Assembly: GCF_000001735.4 (NCBI RefSeq)
Contig: NC_003070.9
Span: 5,146,001-5,210,000, forward strand
Origin: Arabidopsis thaliana
Lineage: Eukaryota > Streptophyta > Magnoliopsida > Brassicales > Brassicaceae
Direction: 5' to 3'
Length of the DNA stretch: 64,000 bases
Positions 1 through 12,144 of this stretch are shown here, piece after piece. The notes beneath the pieces are model-generated. The model did not search any database. It saw only the letters and a program-made list of their open reading frames with translations, and was not told where the DNA came from. The position numbers and the translations under genes are program-made. Each line of letters opens with the position of its first letter. The first letter of the stretch is position 1.

Positions 1-3000
1 TAACAAATAAATGTTTCATGTTAAGTTAGTTTGGAGTACTCATTTGTACTTCGAATTGCGAAGGCGATTTGGATGCATAACGAATAAATTACACAAATTA
101 ACCATGAAATTATATTCATAGATCTTCCAAACATTATTGTTATGTGTGAAATGTGAATGAATGCACATATCTCTAAATGAGTTTGTTATGGAACCTAAAA
201 ATCAAGTGTTAAGCTTATATACACATTACACAGAACCTAGACCTAAAGTGTTAAGTTGAGAGATACGGATCTCATGACATGTTTTACTATTTTACTATTT
301 CAGCAAATCAAGATTAGAGCACGAGTGATAAATATCATGTTTTGTTTGACCATCCGATTTAATTATTCCTTTGGCAAATTCGAATCTTTCTGGCACAAAA
401 TATGTTTAAAGAACACAAAAGCACACGAGTACACGACTTCATATAAAAAAAAATGATAAACACATATTGATTACTAAAATATTGATGGTTAACATCTTAC
501 ACATAGTTACAAAATGTCTAGTATGTCTTTATTGTTGTTATATTTTGCCATTCAAAGTTGAAGTTGTATAATTAAAGGAAAACTAAGAGAATAATTAACA
601 TTCTAAAGCTATAAAATTACTTACTTAGAAGAATGAAGGAGTATTAAGTTATTAACCAAATACGTTGCTTAAATTTTGTATAGGCGTAACTAGAGTTTAA
701 ATGCAACGTACAATACAGACTAGACACGGCCACGTGAATGGACCAGAAATGATCGTACGCCTACAATTAGCAGATCGGCGATTGTAACAGAAGAACGCTA
801 ACTTTCATGCTTAAACGACACTTGTCCAGACTAGCCTGAGCTGTCTCCAACCACGCGATTTTTTTTTTGGTTCGTAACGTCACGCGCCCACTCACGAAAT
901 GGTTACCACTTACCACCACCGTCTGGTTTTGCTAAATAAACCAAAGCTGCAAATTAAGCTTCTAATTCATCTACTACAAAGCCTTCCATCAACCTATTTC
1001 ATCTCTATCTCTCATATGCCTAACCAGACAAAAAGAAAATGCAACTTAATGTTAATCAATGGAAGAAAGCAAAACAAAGAGTAATTATAGTGCTGATTGT
1101 AATCATGCAACTTTTTGGTGCCGTTAAGTTAACGCCCACAATTGGTCCATCTGCCACCTCATATCAGATTTTGACAATTCACATTTTTTGGTCCATCTAT
1201 TTTGTGCCGATGCGTATGCATGGTTCTCTATCATTGAAATTTGTTAAGAGACACTTTTTTCACTATTTCAAAAAGACTCAAACAATCTTGTAAACCCAAG
1301 TTATTCTTCCTTTTTTTTTTTGTTCCAAAAATGCCTAGTATTTCAAGAATTCAGTAATCCAATTTTACTTGTTTAAAATTGGCTTGTTTATGTAATTAAC
1401 ATATATCACGACTTGTATTACTTCTTTAGAAAAAATAATGTTTGGACTAAAAAGCAGACTAAATATTCATTACGAATGATGTGACACCATTTTCATTTGT
1501 TAGCTTCTACTACTATAAAAAATAAATAAAGGAATCAATGAGTGCACCTTTAATTTTTTTGGTTAATCAACGAGAGCACTTGATATCAAGTATGACGATA
1601 ACCAATCAAAGTAAAAAACTTTGGATGTCTTTTTCTCTTTGCTAGTAAATTAATAATTATACCTACCGAATTTGTAACACATTACACATTGACATGGTGC
1701 ATGTTTAATCCAATACTATCGACGTCACTCTATACTCCGTAAGTAATAGTATATATACATTGAAATGATCCATTATACCATCTGATAAATTTTTGTGAAG
1801 TGGCTAAAAATATAAACAGTTTTTTTTTTTTTGTGAGAAAATGATGTAACGGAGCATAATTATTCGTGGAACACAAGAACATGTAACCAACCATGTAGCA
1901 CAGCGTTAATTGAGATGGTCCATACGAAGAGCCGTCAACGGTGGGAATGGTCATCTCAATTCTCATCAGGGCCTAGCGTATAAAAATACTTTAGAGACGT
2001 GTAATAATCACATGGGATCTTTGGGACCACAGTCTAAATGGCGTACGGTAAGTTCAAGGGACCCGTTTTACACGTGGACCCAATCACATGTTGTCAGTTC
2101 TGATTTTCACGAAAATAATTTCGAATATTTTTGTAAGACATTAATTAGTGGGACTAATTGTTATTTTCTGATCTGTGTAATCTTATTATGATTTAAGAAT
2201 AGTTGCCGTAAGCGACGGCGTTAAGTACATACTACAATTGTATTAACCAATTTTATCTACAAATAGCAAAAAAAATCGAGACTATACTTTAAAAAGAAAC
2301 GATTACAACTTAACTCTATCGTAACATGTAATTGACAAAATAGTGAATGCTATTTAAGTGTAAAGACTGAATGCTACTATTTGATAATTACTGTTATTTT
2401 GAAATGGGTTTATATATACTGCAGTTTACTTTTCTACCCCCTTGCTCGAAACATGCCTACATTATTACAAAGGGGAAGGCTAGGGCACTCAAACAGTATG
2501 ATGAAAGCTTTTAGTTCCCCATCCAAAGAACAAATATAAAAGTCTTTTGTAATTAATGAAAATGTTACTAGTTCTTATCCACTCTTACAGATAAATACTA
2601 ATAAGGTTTAATTTTTTTTTTAAAGATCTTATAAAAAATGTTAGAAAAGGAGCTTTTTCTTATATTCAATTTAAATTTTTTAACAATTTAAAACTAAAAC
2701 GGGAAAACGTCATAGTCCCTCAATCTCTTTTTAATAAAATGGAATATTAATTTCCATAATGGGTTTAATGATGGTTTACTTTTCCCAATACAAAAGTTCC
2801 ATTTTATTTAATAAGACTATACTAAATACTTAAACTTTTTAATAAAAAATATCTGTATTTTAGATCAAAAGTTACAATCACACAAAACCAACACAACAAA
2901 CTCCTTAAAAAAGCGACAAAAAGTAAATTGTACCACTAGTTGCATGACAATCTTTTTAGTTGTTCAAAATTGTATGACCATCTAAACTCTAAAGTAATAC

Positions 3001-3413
3001 TAACTTTAGAAAATATTAATCTGTAAAAAGCTATATATTCCCTAATATATTAGTTTATTAATTTCAATATATTCCCTAATTACAAATTTTGGTGTGTGTG
3101 TGATTTTCAGCCTTATCTCTTTGAGCTGTAGATGTTGCTGTTAGCCCTCTGATCCATGATTCATCGGACATCGAGCCCCATCACGAGCCTTTTTATTCTC
3201 AACAATAATAATCATTTTTTTTCTTATAACCTTCCTCTCTATTTTTACAATTTATTTTGTTATTAGAAGTGGTAGTGGAGTGAAAAAACAAATCCTAAGC
3301 AGTCCTAACCGATCCCCGAAGCTAAAGATTCTTCACCTTCCCAAATAAAGCAAAACCTAGATCCGACATTGAAGGAAAAACCTTTTAGATCCATCTCTGA
3401 AAAAAAACCAACC
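1..3413. other. Upstream region of GAI, no gene recognised
   Basis: About 3.4 kb of AT-rich DNA left of GAI. The open frames here are short, unlike any family I know, and broken by AT-rich runs, so I call no gene. CACGTG G-boxes lie at 731-736 and 2071-2076. The GAI leader probably lies in the last few hundred bases, where composition changes and pyrimidine runs appear (about 3110-3413), but no clear TATA box fixes the transcription start. Confidence 0.6.
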
Positions 3414-5015
3414 ATGAAGAGAGATCATCATCATCATCATCATCAAGATAAGAAGACTATGATGATGAATGAAGAAGACGACGGTAACGGCATGGATGAG
3501 CTTCTAGCTGTTCTTGGTTACAAGGTTAGGTCATCCGAAATGGCTGATGTTGCTCAGAAACTCGAGCAGCTTGAAGTTATGATGTCTAATGTTCAAGAAG
3601 ACGATCTTTCTCAACTCGCTACTGAGACTGTTCACTATAATCCGGCGGAGCTTTACACGTGGCTTGATTCTATGCTCACCGACCTTAATCCTCCGTCGTC
3701 TAACGCCGAGTACGATCTTAAAGCTATTCCCGGTGACGCGATTCTCAATCAGTTCGCTATCGATTCGGCTTCTTCGTCTAACCAAGGCGGCGGAGGAGAT
3801 ACGTATACTACAAACAAGCGGTTGAAATGCTCAAACGGCGTCGTGGAAACCACTACAGCGACGGCTGAGTCAACTCGGCATGTTGTCCTGGTTGACTCGC
3901 AGGAGAACGGTGTGCGTCTCGTTCACGCGCTTTTGGCTTGCGCTGAAGCTGTTCAGAAAGAGAATCTGACTGTAGCGGAAGCTCTGGTGAAGCAAATCGG
4001 ATTCTTAGCCGTTTCTCAAATCGGAGCGATGAGAAAAGTCGCTACTTACTTCGCCGAAGCTCTCGCGCGGCGGATTTACCGTCTCTCTCCGTCGCAGAGT
4101 CCAATCGACCACTCTCTCTCCGATACTCTTCAGATGCACTTCTACGAGACTTGTCCTTATCTCAAGTTCGCTCACTTCACGGCGAATCAAGCGATTCTCG
4201 AAGCTTTTCAAGGGAAGAAAAGAGTTCATGTCATTGATTTCTCTATGAGTCAAGGTCTTCAATGGCCGGCGCTTATGCAGGCTCTTGCGCTTCGACCTGG
4301 TGGTCCTCCTGTTTTCCGGTTAACCGGAATTGGTCCACCGGCACCGGATAATTTCGATTATCTTCATGAAGTTGGGTGTAAGCTGGCTCATTTAGCTGAG
4401 GCGATTCACGTTGAGTTTGAGTACAGAGGATTTGTGGCTAACACTTTAGCTGATCTTGATGCTTCGATGCTTGAGCTTAGACCAAGTGAGATTGAATCTG
4501 TTGCGGTTAACTCTGTTTTCGAGCTTCACAAGCTCTTGGGACGACCTGGTGCGATCGATAAGGTTCTTGGTGTGGTGAATCAGATTAAACCGGAGATTTT
4601 CACTGTGGTTGAGCAGGAATCGAACCATAATAGTCCGATTTTCTTAGATCGGTTTACTGAGTCGTTGCATTATTACTCGACGTTGTTTGACTCGTTGGAA
4701 GGTGTACCGAGTGGTCAAGACAAGGTCATGTCGGAGGTTTACTTGGGTAAACAGATCTGCAACGTTGTGGCTTGTGATGGACCTGACCGAGTTGAGCGTC
4801 ATGAAACGTTGAGTCAGTGGAGGAACCGGTTCGGGTCTGCTGGGTTTGCGGCTGCACATATTGGTTCGAATGCGTTTAAGCAAGCGAGTATGCTTTTGGC
4901 TCTGTTCAACGGCGGTGAGGGTTATCGGGTGGAGGAGAGTGACGGCTGTCTCATGTTGGGTTGGCACACACGACCGCTCATAGCCACCTCGGCTTGGAAA
5001 CTCTCCACCAATTAG
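3414..5015 (+). CDS. GAI: DELLA protein GAI, gibberellin-signalling repressor
   Basis: Intronless, 533 codons. The product is a nuclear GRAS-family growth repressor that is degraded through GID1 and SCF-SLY1 when gibberellin is present. Seen in order: a histidine run at residues 5-10, the DELLA motif at 28-32, TVHYNP at 72-77, a Ser/Thr-rich linker around 110-155, the first leucine-rich region with LLACAE at about 173-178, VHVID at 271-275, a second leucine-rich region, PFYRE and SAW regions ending in a Trp-Lys-Leu C-terminus. The ATG at 3414 is chosen because it begins the known [11 protein letters not shown]-terminus. The frame is open upstream to at least 3369 but only through non-ATG codons. 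Both DELLA and TVHYNP, the GID1-contacting motifs, are intact, so this is not the gai-1 type deletion allele. Length equals the Col-0 protein as I remember it. Confidence 0.98.
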   Translation: MKRDHHHHHHQDKKTMMMNEEDDGNGMDELLAVLGYKVRSSEMADVAQKLEQLEVMMSNVQEDDLSQLATETVHYNPAELYTWLDSMLTDLNPPSSNAEYDLKAIPGDAILNQFAIDSASSSNQGGGGDTYTTNKRLKCSNGVVETTTATAESTRHVVLVDSQENGVRLVHALLACAEAVQKENLTVAEALVKQIGFLAVSQIGAMRKVATYFAEALARRIYRLSPSQSPIDHSLSDTLQMHFYETCPYLKFAHFTANQAILEAFQGKKRVHVIDFSMSQGLQWPALMQALALRPGGPPVFRLTGIGPPAPDNFDYLHEVGCKLAHLAEAIHVEFEYRGFVANTLADLDASMLELRPSEIESVAVNSVFELHKLLGRPGAIDKVLGVVNQIKPEIFTVVEQESNHNSPIFLDRFTESLHYYSTLFDSLEGVPSGQDKVMSEVYLGKQICNVVACDGPDRVERHETLSQWRNRFGSAGFAAAHIGSNAFKQASMLLALFNGGEGYRVEESDGCLMLGWHTRPLIATSAWKLSTN

Positions 5016-6464
5016 ATGGTGGCTCAATGAATTGATCTGTTGAACCGGTTATGATGATAGATTTCCGACCGAAGCCAAACTAAATCCTACTGTTTTTCCC
5101 TTTGTCACTTGTTAAGATCTTATCTTTCATTATATTAGGTAATTGAAAAATTTTAATCTCGCTTTGGAGAGTTTTTTTTTTTTGCATGTGACATTGGAGG
5201 GTAAATTGGATAGGCAGAAATAGAAGTATGTGTTACCAAGTATGTGCAATTGGTTGAAATAAAATCATCTTGAGTGTCACCATCTATAAAATTCATTGTA
5301 ATGACTAATGAGCCTGATTAAACTGTCTCTTATGATAATGTGCTGATTCTCATGAATATGCTCTTTTAATGTGCATGGTATTATAGGTGGACCAGATTAT
5401 TTTAACAATGCTAAGTCGTTTTCAGTTTTCTTATTTGTTAATTTGAAAGAAGAAAAGTAAACAAAAGAAACCGAAAAGATACAAATGTCCACCTTTAATA
5501 CATGTATCTGAAAGATATAGTAGGCGATTATATATGTCACCTAAAAAAAAAAAAGAGTAGGCGGATTATATTGTTCAACATCAACTGCACATAAATAATT
5601 CCACATATGTAAAAATGGGAGATGTTGATGTTCTTCGTAAATAAAAGACTGAAGTTTTTTTTTTTTTTTTTTGACAGCAATTGAAGTTGGTTTACGAACT
5701 TGTTTAAGAGATAAAAAAACATTCGACAGTGGTGGTAGTAGACTAGACTTCACTCGTGACCCTTTGGTATTATATAGTTGAGTGACTGTGACATTTGATC
5801 CTTTGTGATGTATAAAAAGGGCACGAGGGCGGTTTGATGGTTGATTATAGTCAACTTTTGCTACCCCACATATATGGGCCGAATAAGTGCTAATGGGCCT
5901 TAGTAAAAATCCCAAAACAAGTAGAAATGGTTCAGAAAAAAAGATAGCAACTTTGAGGTGGGAATTGGTCAATTGGCAAAACAGAGGGTTCTAAAATCTA
6001 GGGTTTATACGTTCTATAGAAGGGAGAGGAGGAGACGTGAGAGTCTTTAGGCGGAAAAATATATTTGCATATTTACTTTTGTATGTGTTTGATTTTGTTT
6101 CAGAATTATGGATATTTTGGATTTTGGTTAATCAATCTCTCTCCCCTCGTGAAAAACTTTCTTTATCTATTTTGATGAAATTTTTATTAGGAGATGGATA
6201 ATGAGAGTCATGAGACTAAATGACTAACATACATCCGCTTTATATCTTACACAAAATCGTATAACTAACACACTTATTTTATTACGAACACGCATAATAA
6301 CATCACAGACAGAGATGGTATACATAAGCATACAATACAATTGCTTAACAAGACCGCCATTATTATTAGCATAACATGTAAAGGCGGATGATAAAGGCAC
6401 TTACGAGACAAGTACAAAAGACACATGCATGAGGATGATTTACGACGATGACCATGGAGGGTTA
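5016..6464. other. GAI to MLP-array spacer
   Basis: No coding region recognised. It holds the GAI 3' end, poly(T) tracts near 5655-5673, a promoter-like cluster at 5874-6006 listed separately, and from about 6065 a stretch that resembles the DNA downstream of the third MLP gene (about 11190-11310) and so belongs to the duplicated MLP unit. The 3' UTR of the first MLP gene probably fills about 6250-6464. Confidence 0.6.
5874..6006. promoter_or_regulatory. Two site II boxes and a telo-box without an obvious gene
   Basis: TGGGCC occurs at 5875-5880 and 5894-5899, and TAGGGTTT (telo-box, reverse of AAACCCTA) at 5999-6006. In Arabidopsis this pairing marks promoters of ribosomal-protein, snoRNA and mitochondrial-protein genes. 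No recognisable protein gene starts on either side within about 500 bp. It may drive a non-coding RNA, be a leftover promoter, or be chance. Confidence 0.35.
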
Positions 6465-7035
6465 TTAAGCTTTGTTCTGGCCCTTGAGGATGTGGTCATC
6501 CATATCAGCAACTAAGCTCTTGACAAACTTCATGTAGTTGATGGGTTCGGGGGAGTCTTCGTTGCGATTCTCCCATATCAGAGTGACTTTGCAGACGCAG
6601 CCTTCGTTCGACTTGGGAATGAACTGTAAGATAACCTCATACTTCTTGTACTTCTCCATCACATGACCCTCTAGTCCTCTGAACGTCAACGCCATCTTCT
6701 CGTCGTCTATCTCTCTTTTCTCCTTGATGACTTCCGGCTTCCCATCTTCATACACACACACACATTTTTAGTCCACATTAGAATATATAGATATCATCCA
6801 ATCCTCGCGTGTTACCAAACACAGAAAGAGATAGAGTAAAGTATGGACCAAGTGTGTAGTTCCAGGATTTGATGGAGCCGTGGGAGTCCCAGTCGCCATC
6901 GTGGACGGTGACGCCTTGGACATGGTGGCCGATGGCGTCCGGGAAGAGATTGTTTTGGCTCCTCCATCGCCTGTAGTGTTTCTCCGCCGACCCTTTCAGC
7001 GGTACTTCCGCCACGTATTTTCCTGACATCGCCAT
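6465..7035 (-). CDS. MLP-like protein, Bet v 1 family (array gene 1)
   Basis: Two exons, 7035-6849 and 6745-6465, with a 103-bp GT..AG intron of phase 1, give 155 residues. Members of the major-latex-protein branch of Bet v 1 are small cytosolic proteins with a hydrophobic pocket that binds lipophilic ligands; the ligand here is unknown. The N-terminus MAMSG, the VHDGDWDSHGSI stretch before the splice site, and EGCVCK plus MDDHIL near the C-terminus are family hallmarks. The start at 7035 is the first ATG and is the same in all four array genes. A TATA motif (ctttatatac) lies at about 7109-7118, 75-85 bp upstream. Probably At1g14930. It shares exon lengths (187 and 281 nt) exactly with genes 2 and 3. 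Confidence 0.93.
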
Positions 7036-7470
7036 TTCTTGATTGATTGTTTTCTTTTGAAATGTGTCAAGTGTTTTATTCGATGGAAAAACCCAAGTGT
7101 TGCGCTTCCTTTATATACAAATTAAGACTCACCACAACACTAACAAGAAACGAAATTATGGCGATAAAGATTTAATTATAGGTGGTTTATATCTTTTAAA
7201 CTATAAGATAAAGATTTCATTCGTTTAACATTTGCTAAATCCTGAATATGAAATGCTTAGTCCATCCGTACCATTTTAAGTGACTTTTAACCAAATAATT
7301 GTTTTATTTTAAGTGAAAGTTAAAGAAATGTATACGTAAGGATAGTTTGTAAGCGCTTGAATATAAGGTTTGAATTGGTTGGAATATGTCATTATTAATA
7401 GATAACACATAACAGATTATTAACTGGATAAAAAGAAGCAAGAAAAGTAGGGCGAAATAGACGGGCAAGA

Positions 7471-7545
7471 GGGTTTTGCGTTATTTAATGACCATAGATG
7501 TCATAGTGATATGCTCCACATGTGTATCCCATGTGTCGTCATGTC
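7471..7545 (-). promoter_or_regulatory. Conserved MLP upstream module, copy 1
   Basis: A block that begins with a GGTTTTGCG-like run, continues with TCATAGTGATAT and CTCCACATGTGTA, and ends in ATGTGTCGTCATGTCC. The same order of words recurs upstream of MLP genes 2 and 3. Here the core has decayed to CACATGTG (about 7517-7524) instead of CACACGTGTG. It lies about 0.45 kb upstream of gene 1. Function as a bZIP/bHLH-bound element is inferred from the core sequence. Confidence 0.55.
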
Positions 7546-8148
7546 CAAATTACCTCACACTTATAGATTCTTTGAACCTATTTTTGTTTTGTTTTGACAC
7601 AAGCACCCTTTTATGTTATAACCATCGACTTAAGAAGTATCTTTAATTTACATAAAATATGAATATATAACAACTGAAAACTGTCCTTCAATTAGATACG
7701 AAACGTGTCCATCAAAATTAGTTATGCATATATTGATATTCCCACATATGAATCAATGTTGGAATTGGATTGATCCGAGTTTATGATAAAATGTGGGATT
7801 AATGATTATCCAATATATATTAGTATTTTGTATATAATATAATTAAGAATATATGTAGAGTGTTCAGGTTTTATAAGTTTTTTAGTACGTATTAGAATAA
7901 TCTATTTAGGGTATCTATGTTTAGTTTATTCTTTCTTTGTAAAAGCTGCAGATTGTTATAGATTTCTAAATTTCAGTCTTTACTTGGTTATCTTTTTTTG
8001 GTCATATCGTTCGTACTTCTTAATTATCACACCCACATGCATGAATATTTCAATATTCCCCTTTTTTAGTTAAAAGACTTTACGGTAAACGAGAATAATT
8101 TTTTTACGATCTTGTATAAGACGTTTATTATGACGATCATAGTGAATA

Positions 8149-8381
8149 TGCATTTATGAGAATCTCAATGTGATATATGAAAAGAAAAGGAAACCTAGTA
8201 TTAAACATTAGCACTGCATGGTAGGGATCATATTGTTTCCATGAAGACTACTTTGAGATGAATTAGTCACTTCGTTGAGATGAAACGTTATAATTATACC
8301 AACTTCATAGTGTTGCGAGTCCAATCATCAAACAAATTAAGGAGTGATCGCATAAATCACATTGAGATTCTCATAAATGCA
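8149..8381. repeat. Perfect 26-bp inverted repeat with 181-bp spacer
   Basis: The arms 8149-8174 and 8356-8381 are exact reverse complements (arm begins TGCATTTATGAG and ends CAATGTGAT). A weaker match (cttgtata) continues outside both arms with different spacing. The spacer is duplicated-unit DNA, not a transposon body I recognise. Perfect pairing suggests a recent event. Confidence 0.7.
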
Positions 8382-8774
8382 CATCCAAAAATTATACAAG
8401 AGATGATAAGGTTGGAGCAAAATTAAATTGTCAATTGATCTGCTTCTTGAAAAGGTTACCTATTTTAGTGAAGATACTTATGTGATAGATAATGACGATT
8501 GAGGGTATATATATACATCCTAATATTATGGGCTATTTTACGTCTTACAATTACTATTTTATTACGAACACACACTTACACCACGAAAACATCATAACAA
8601 CATGTAATCATCAAACAGAGATGATACATAGGCTTCCAAGACCGCCATTATTATTAGCATAACATGTATAAAGGGGGAAAGAGGCGGATGATAAGTCACG
8701 TACGTACGTAAAGATACACAAAAGATACACACACATAAAGATGAAGACCATTCGACGATGACCATAGAGGGGAT

Positions 8775-9512
8775 TCAAGCTTTGTTCTGGCCATTGAGGA
8801 CGTGGTCGTCCATGTCAGCAACTAAGCTCTTGACAAACTTCATGTAGTTGATGGGTTCGGGGGAGTTTTCGTTGCGCTTTTCCCATATGAGAGTGATTTT
8901 GCAGACGCAGCCTTCCTTCGACTTGGGAATGAACTGGTAGATAACCTCATACTTCTTGTACTTCTCCATCGCTTGACCCTCTAGCCCTTTCAACGTCAAC
9001 GCCATCTTTTCGTCGTCTATCTCTCTCTTCTCCTTGAAGACTTCCGGCTTTCCATCTTCATACAAACACACACACACACAATGCTAGACCAAATTAGCCG
9101 ATCGTCAATCCTCGTATTACCAAACATGATTAAAGAGAGTGGACACCCGGTGTCGGTAGCCCTACTTTGAAACTCTTGGAGGAGAGTTTGAGAAGGTTCG
9201 AGGCCTAGCTACCAACATCTGGGAGAGGACTTATCTACCTTATTCCTTGGCCCCAAAAAATATATGGACCAAAAATCTAAAACTACCAAAATACTACAAA
9301 AAAAGAGAGAAGGTAAAGTAGAGACCGCATGTGATATTCCATGATCTGATGGAGCCGTGGGAGTCCCAGTCACCGTCATGCATAGTGCAACCTTGGATGT
9401 GGTGGCCGACGGCATCCTGGAAGACGTGGTTTTCGTTCCTCCACTTCTTGTAGTGTTTCTCCGCCGATCCCTTAAGCGGTACCTCCGCCACGTATGTTCC
9501 AGACATTGCCAT
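8775..9512 (-). CDS. MLP-like protein, Bet v 1 family (array gene 2)
   Basis: Exons 9512-9326 and 9055-8775 give 155 residues, close to gene 1 over most of the length. Differences cluster at the exon junction, where WNITC replaces WNYTL, and in the first exon (KKWRNENHVFQDAVGHHIQG). The 270-bp intron is much longer than the 89-197 bp of its sisters because of a SINE-like insertion at 9140-9301; the splice sites themselves are intact. TATA-like ctttatatac lies at about 9588-9597. Probably At1g14940. Ligand and role are unknown beyond the family's lipophilic-ligand pocket. Confidence 0.92.
9140..9301 (+). mobile_element. tRNA-derived SINE-like insertion in the gene 2 intron
   Basis: Aligning this intron with that of gene 1 by eye shows an extra block of about 162 bp. 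It is flanked by an 8-bp direct repeat aaagagag (9132-9139 and 9302-9309). It carries GGTTCGAGGCC at 9195-9205, which fits the Pol III box B consensus GGTTCGANNCC, and a poorer box A candidate around 9155-9167. It ends in an A-rich tail (…actacaaaa). Size, box order, tail and target duplication fit a plant SINE lying antisense to the host gene. I cannot name the family without a repeat library. Confidence 0.55.
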
Positions 9513-11587
9513 TTCTCGATTGATTGTTTTCTTTTGAAATGTGTCAAGTGTTTTGTTTGATGCAAATACTCAAGTGTCGCACTTCCTTTATATACACGAA
9601 ACTCACCACAACACTACAAATAGCAAAACGGCTATATATATATATGTATATGTAACATTATACATAATTGTCTCCTTCAAATATAGGGTTTAATTCTTTT
9701 AATTAGAGCTAAAAAAAATCATTTGTTCACCATCTACTAGATCCTGAGTATGAATGCTTAGTTTTACTCCAGAAATAAAATTGTGCACCCATATATAGTT
9801 TCTTTCTGAACGACCGGTTTTTGAGCTAGATTGTTGACTATTTTAACTCTAGTTCTAGATCTAATTTGTTTTAACTGTAGTTTCTAGATTGAATTTTATA
9901 AACTCCAAAATCAAAATTAAAAAGTAAAGCTAATATTTGAAAAACAAACACCTTAATAGAAAGTTGAACTATTACTCTGATTCTAACAACAAAAATCCCA
10001 AACCAAACATAGACTAACAACCTATTATACGAACACGCCATTGTCTCTTAAAGCATATTAGGTTTTAGTCTCCGACCAATTCAAGTTAGTTTTTCCTTAC
10101 CATAACTCAAACGTTCAATATATGTATAAGAGGAAATATTTAATCTATAAACTACAAATTGAATTATCTAAAATATCCAATCGCTTGGAAATATCGTTAA
10201 ATCTAGTACAACCTCCATATCATTTTAAGTGATGACATGTGAAGATAGTTTGTAAAAGCTGGATTAAGTTTCGACTCGGTTAGAATGTCATTATTCATAT
10301 ATAGTCAGAGACTCATAGGTATTAGGTAACCGATTATTGACTGGATGATTAATCATTTCATTGGATAAATACCGACTGAGAAAGAGAATAAACCTAGGCA
10401 TAAGAGGTTTTGCGTAATTTGCAGATCAACGACATCATAGTGATATTGGTGCTCCACACGTGTGGACTAAGTGTCTTCATGTCCATCTATTCCTCCTTAT
10501 AGATTCTTTGCACCCATACGTTTTTTTCTTCGGATTTAGTACTTTCTTATCACACATGCATATCTTAATTTCCGTTTCTTTTAAGTTATAGACTTCTAAA
10601 TTCAAAAGACTTGAACCTACATACAGAAAAATTACTATGGTTTAATTACTACAAATCTATCTTCTCTTATTCATTGAATATTTATTTGATTGTGGTTATT
10701 TTTACTGAAAAAATAAATTGTACAGAGCATAATTAGAGTAGAAGAAGCTGAGAAGTGATTACAAAAATCAAGACTAATGTGATAATATATGATAGACAAA
10801 AATCAGTAATGCATCATTTGCAAGCGCTACATGGATCATATTGTTGCACGAAGACCTATTTGGAATAATGATGCAACTTCGTTGAGATAAAAAGCTATAA
10901 TTATAAATTAATTTAAAAAATAACTATAATTATACCACCTTCATGGTGTTGCTTGCAAGTCCAACCATTAAACAAACTTTTTTTAGCTAAAGAAATCTGA
11001 TAAGATGTCAAATTAAGATGATTATTTAATAACATTCTTATTCTTTTATTGTTTTATGTAGTTTTAATACGTAAATTATTTTAACTAGAAGTATGTTTTT
11101 GTTATAGGATTTACATGACTTTTAATCAGTATAAGAGCATACATGTGGTTTGGTTTGTTTGTTTCTATAGTTAATGCAAAAGATTTGTAAGTTTTATTTT
11201 GTATGTCTGCTTTTGTTGATTCATTAATGGATATTTTGGATTCTGCAGGTTAGTCAAGTTGTTACCTCGTACAAATTTCTTTAATACTTTTTCTCTTTCT
11301 TTATGAAATTAATTATGTGATATACAGTGAGACTATACATCCTAATATTGTGCTCTTTATATATTACGAACACCAATACTACACCATAACAACATCAAAT
11401 CATCAAAGACAGAGATGATACATGCATAAGTTTACAAGACGTACCGCCATTATTATCAGCATAAAATGTACACAAGACAAGGAGGCGGTTTCATCATGTA
11501 CAAGACAAACACAAACGACACACACACATATATATTAGGATGTTTCTTTATTTATTTTTATCTTCATAAGTATGGTCACTATGATGA
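9513..11587. other. Spacer between MLP genes 2 and 3
   Basis: Non-coding. It contains the gene 2 promoter with the conserved module at 10405-10487, and then DNA downstream of gene 3 that resembles the corresponding region after gene 2 (for example ATGGATCATATTGTT at about 10830). The final part is a likely 3' UTR that shares the words CCGCCATTATTAT and AGCATAA with the 3' ends of genes 1 and 2. Confidence 0.65.
10405..10487 (-). promoter_or_regulatory. Conserved MLP upstream module, copy 2, with perfect G-box palindrome
   Basis: The word order GGTTTTGCG, CATCATAGTGATATTGG, CTCCACACGTGTGG and GTGTCTTCATGTCC matches the modules of genes 1 and 3. The core CCACACGTGTGG at 10454-10465 is a perfect 12-bp palindrome around CACGTG-type sequence ACGT. 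It lies about 0.94 kb upstream of gene 2. Such cores bind bZIP and bHLH factors (established for ACGT elements); use here is inferred from conservation. Confidence 0.6.
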
Positions 11588-12144
11588 TTAAGCCTTGCTC
11601 TGGTTCTTGAGAATGTGGTCATCCATGTCAGCAGCCAAGCTCGTGACGAACTTCATGTACTTGATGGGCTCTGGAGAGTCTTCGTAGCGCTTCTCCCAAA
11701 ACATAGTGACTTTGCAGACGCAACCTTCCTGAGACTTAGGGACGAATTGGAAGATGACGTCATACACCTTAAGCTGCTCCATCACATGACCATCCAGCCC
11801 TCTAAACGTCACCGCCATCTTCTGGTCGTCTAACTCCCTCTTCTCCTTGAACACCTCTTGCTTCCCATCTTCATATATTTACATGAACCTTTCATTAATA
11901 GAAACCCTAGCTAGTAATAAACACATATTCATACAAATAGAGAATGAGATAGAGGACCGCATGTGTAGTTCCAGGACTTGATGGCCCCGTGGGAGTCCCA
12001 GTCGCCCTCGTGAACGGTGACACCTTGGATATGATGGCCAATGGCGTCAGGGAAGAGTTGGTTTTCGCTCTTCCACCTCTTGTAGTGGTTCTTCGCTGAC
12101 CCTTTCAGAGGAACTTCTGTCACGTATGTACCTGACGTCGCCAT
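11588..12144 (-). CDS. MLP-like protein, Bet v 1 family (array gene 3)
   Basis: Exons 12144-11958 and 11868-11588 around an 89-bp intron give 155 residues. The N-terminus is MATSG, one change from the MAMSG of the other three genes. The second exon reads QEVFKEKRELDDQKMAVTF where genes 1 and 2 have PEV and EIDDEKMALTF. EGCVCKVTMFWEKR and the end MDDHILKNQSKA are typical. A TATA-like cttatatac is at about 12254-12262. Probably At1g14950. No ligand can be inferred from sequence alone. Confidence 0.92.

Larger units (their letters stand above)
7036..8774. other. Spacer between MLP genes 1 and 2
   Basis: Non-coding. The left part is the promoter of MLP gene 1, including the conserved module at about 7471-7545. 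The right part is DNA downstream of MLP gene 2 and contains a perfect 26-bp inverted repeat (8149-8174 / 8356-8381). The stretch at about 8180-8340 has a diverged counterpart at about 10780-10985, so it is part of the duplicated unit. Confidence 0.7.

Noticed and set aside
4005-5027. Several minus-strand frames of 60-127 codons inside GAI
   Set aside because: Shadows of a GC-richer coding exon; they show no family features.
6746-6775. ACAC run at the 3' end of MLP introns as a possible short tandem array
   Set aside because: Simple intron low complexity shared by paralogues; no spaced repeats that would suggest a CRISPR-like array, which is not expected in a plant nucleus.
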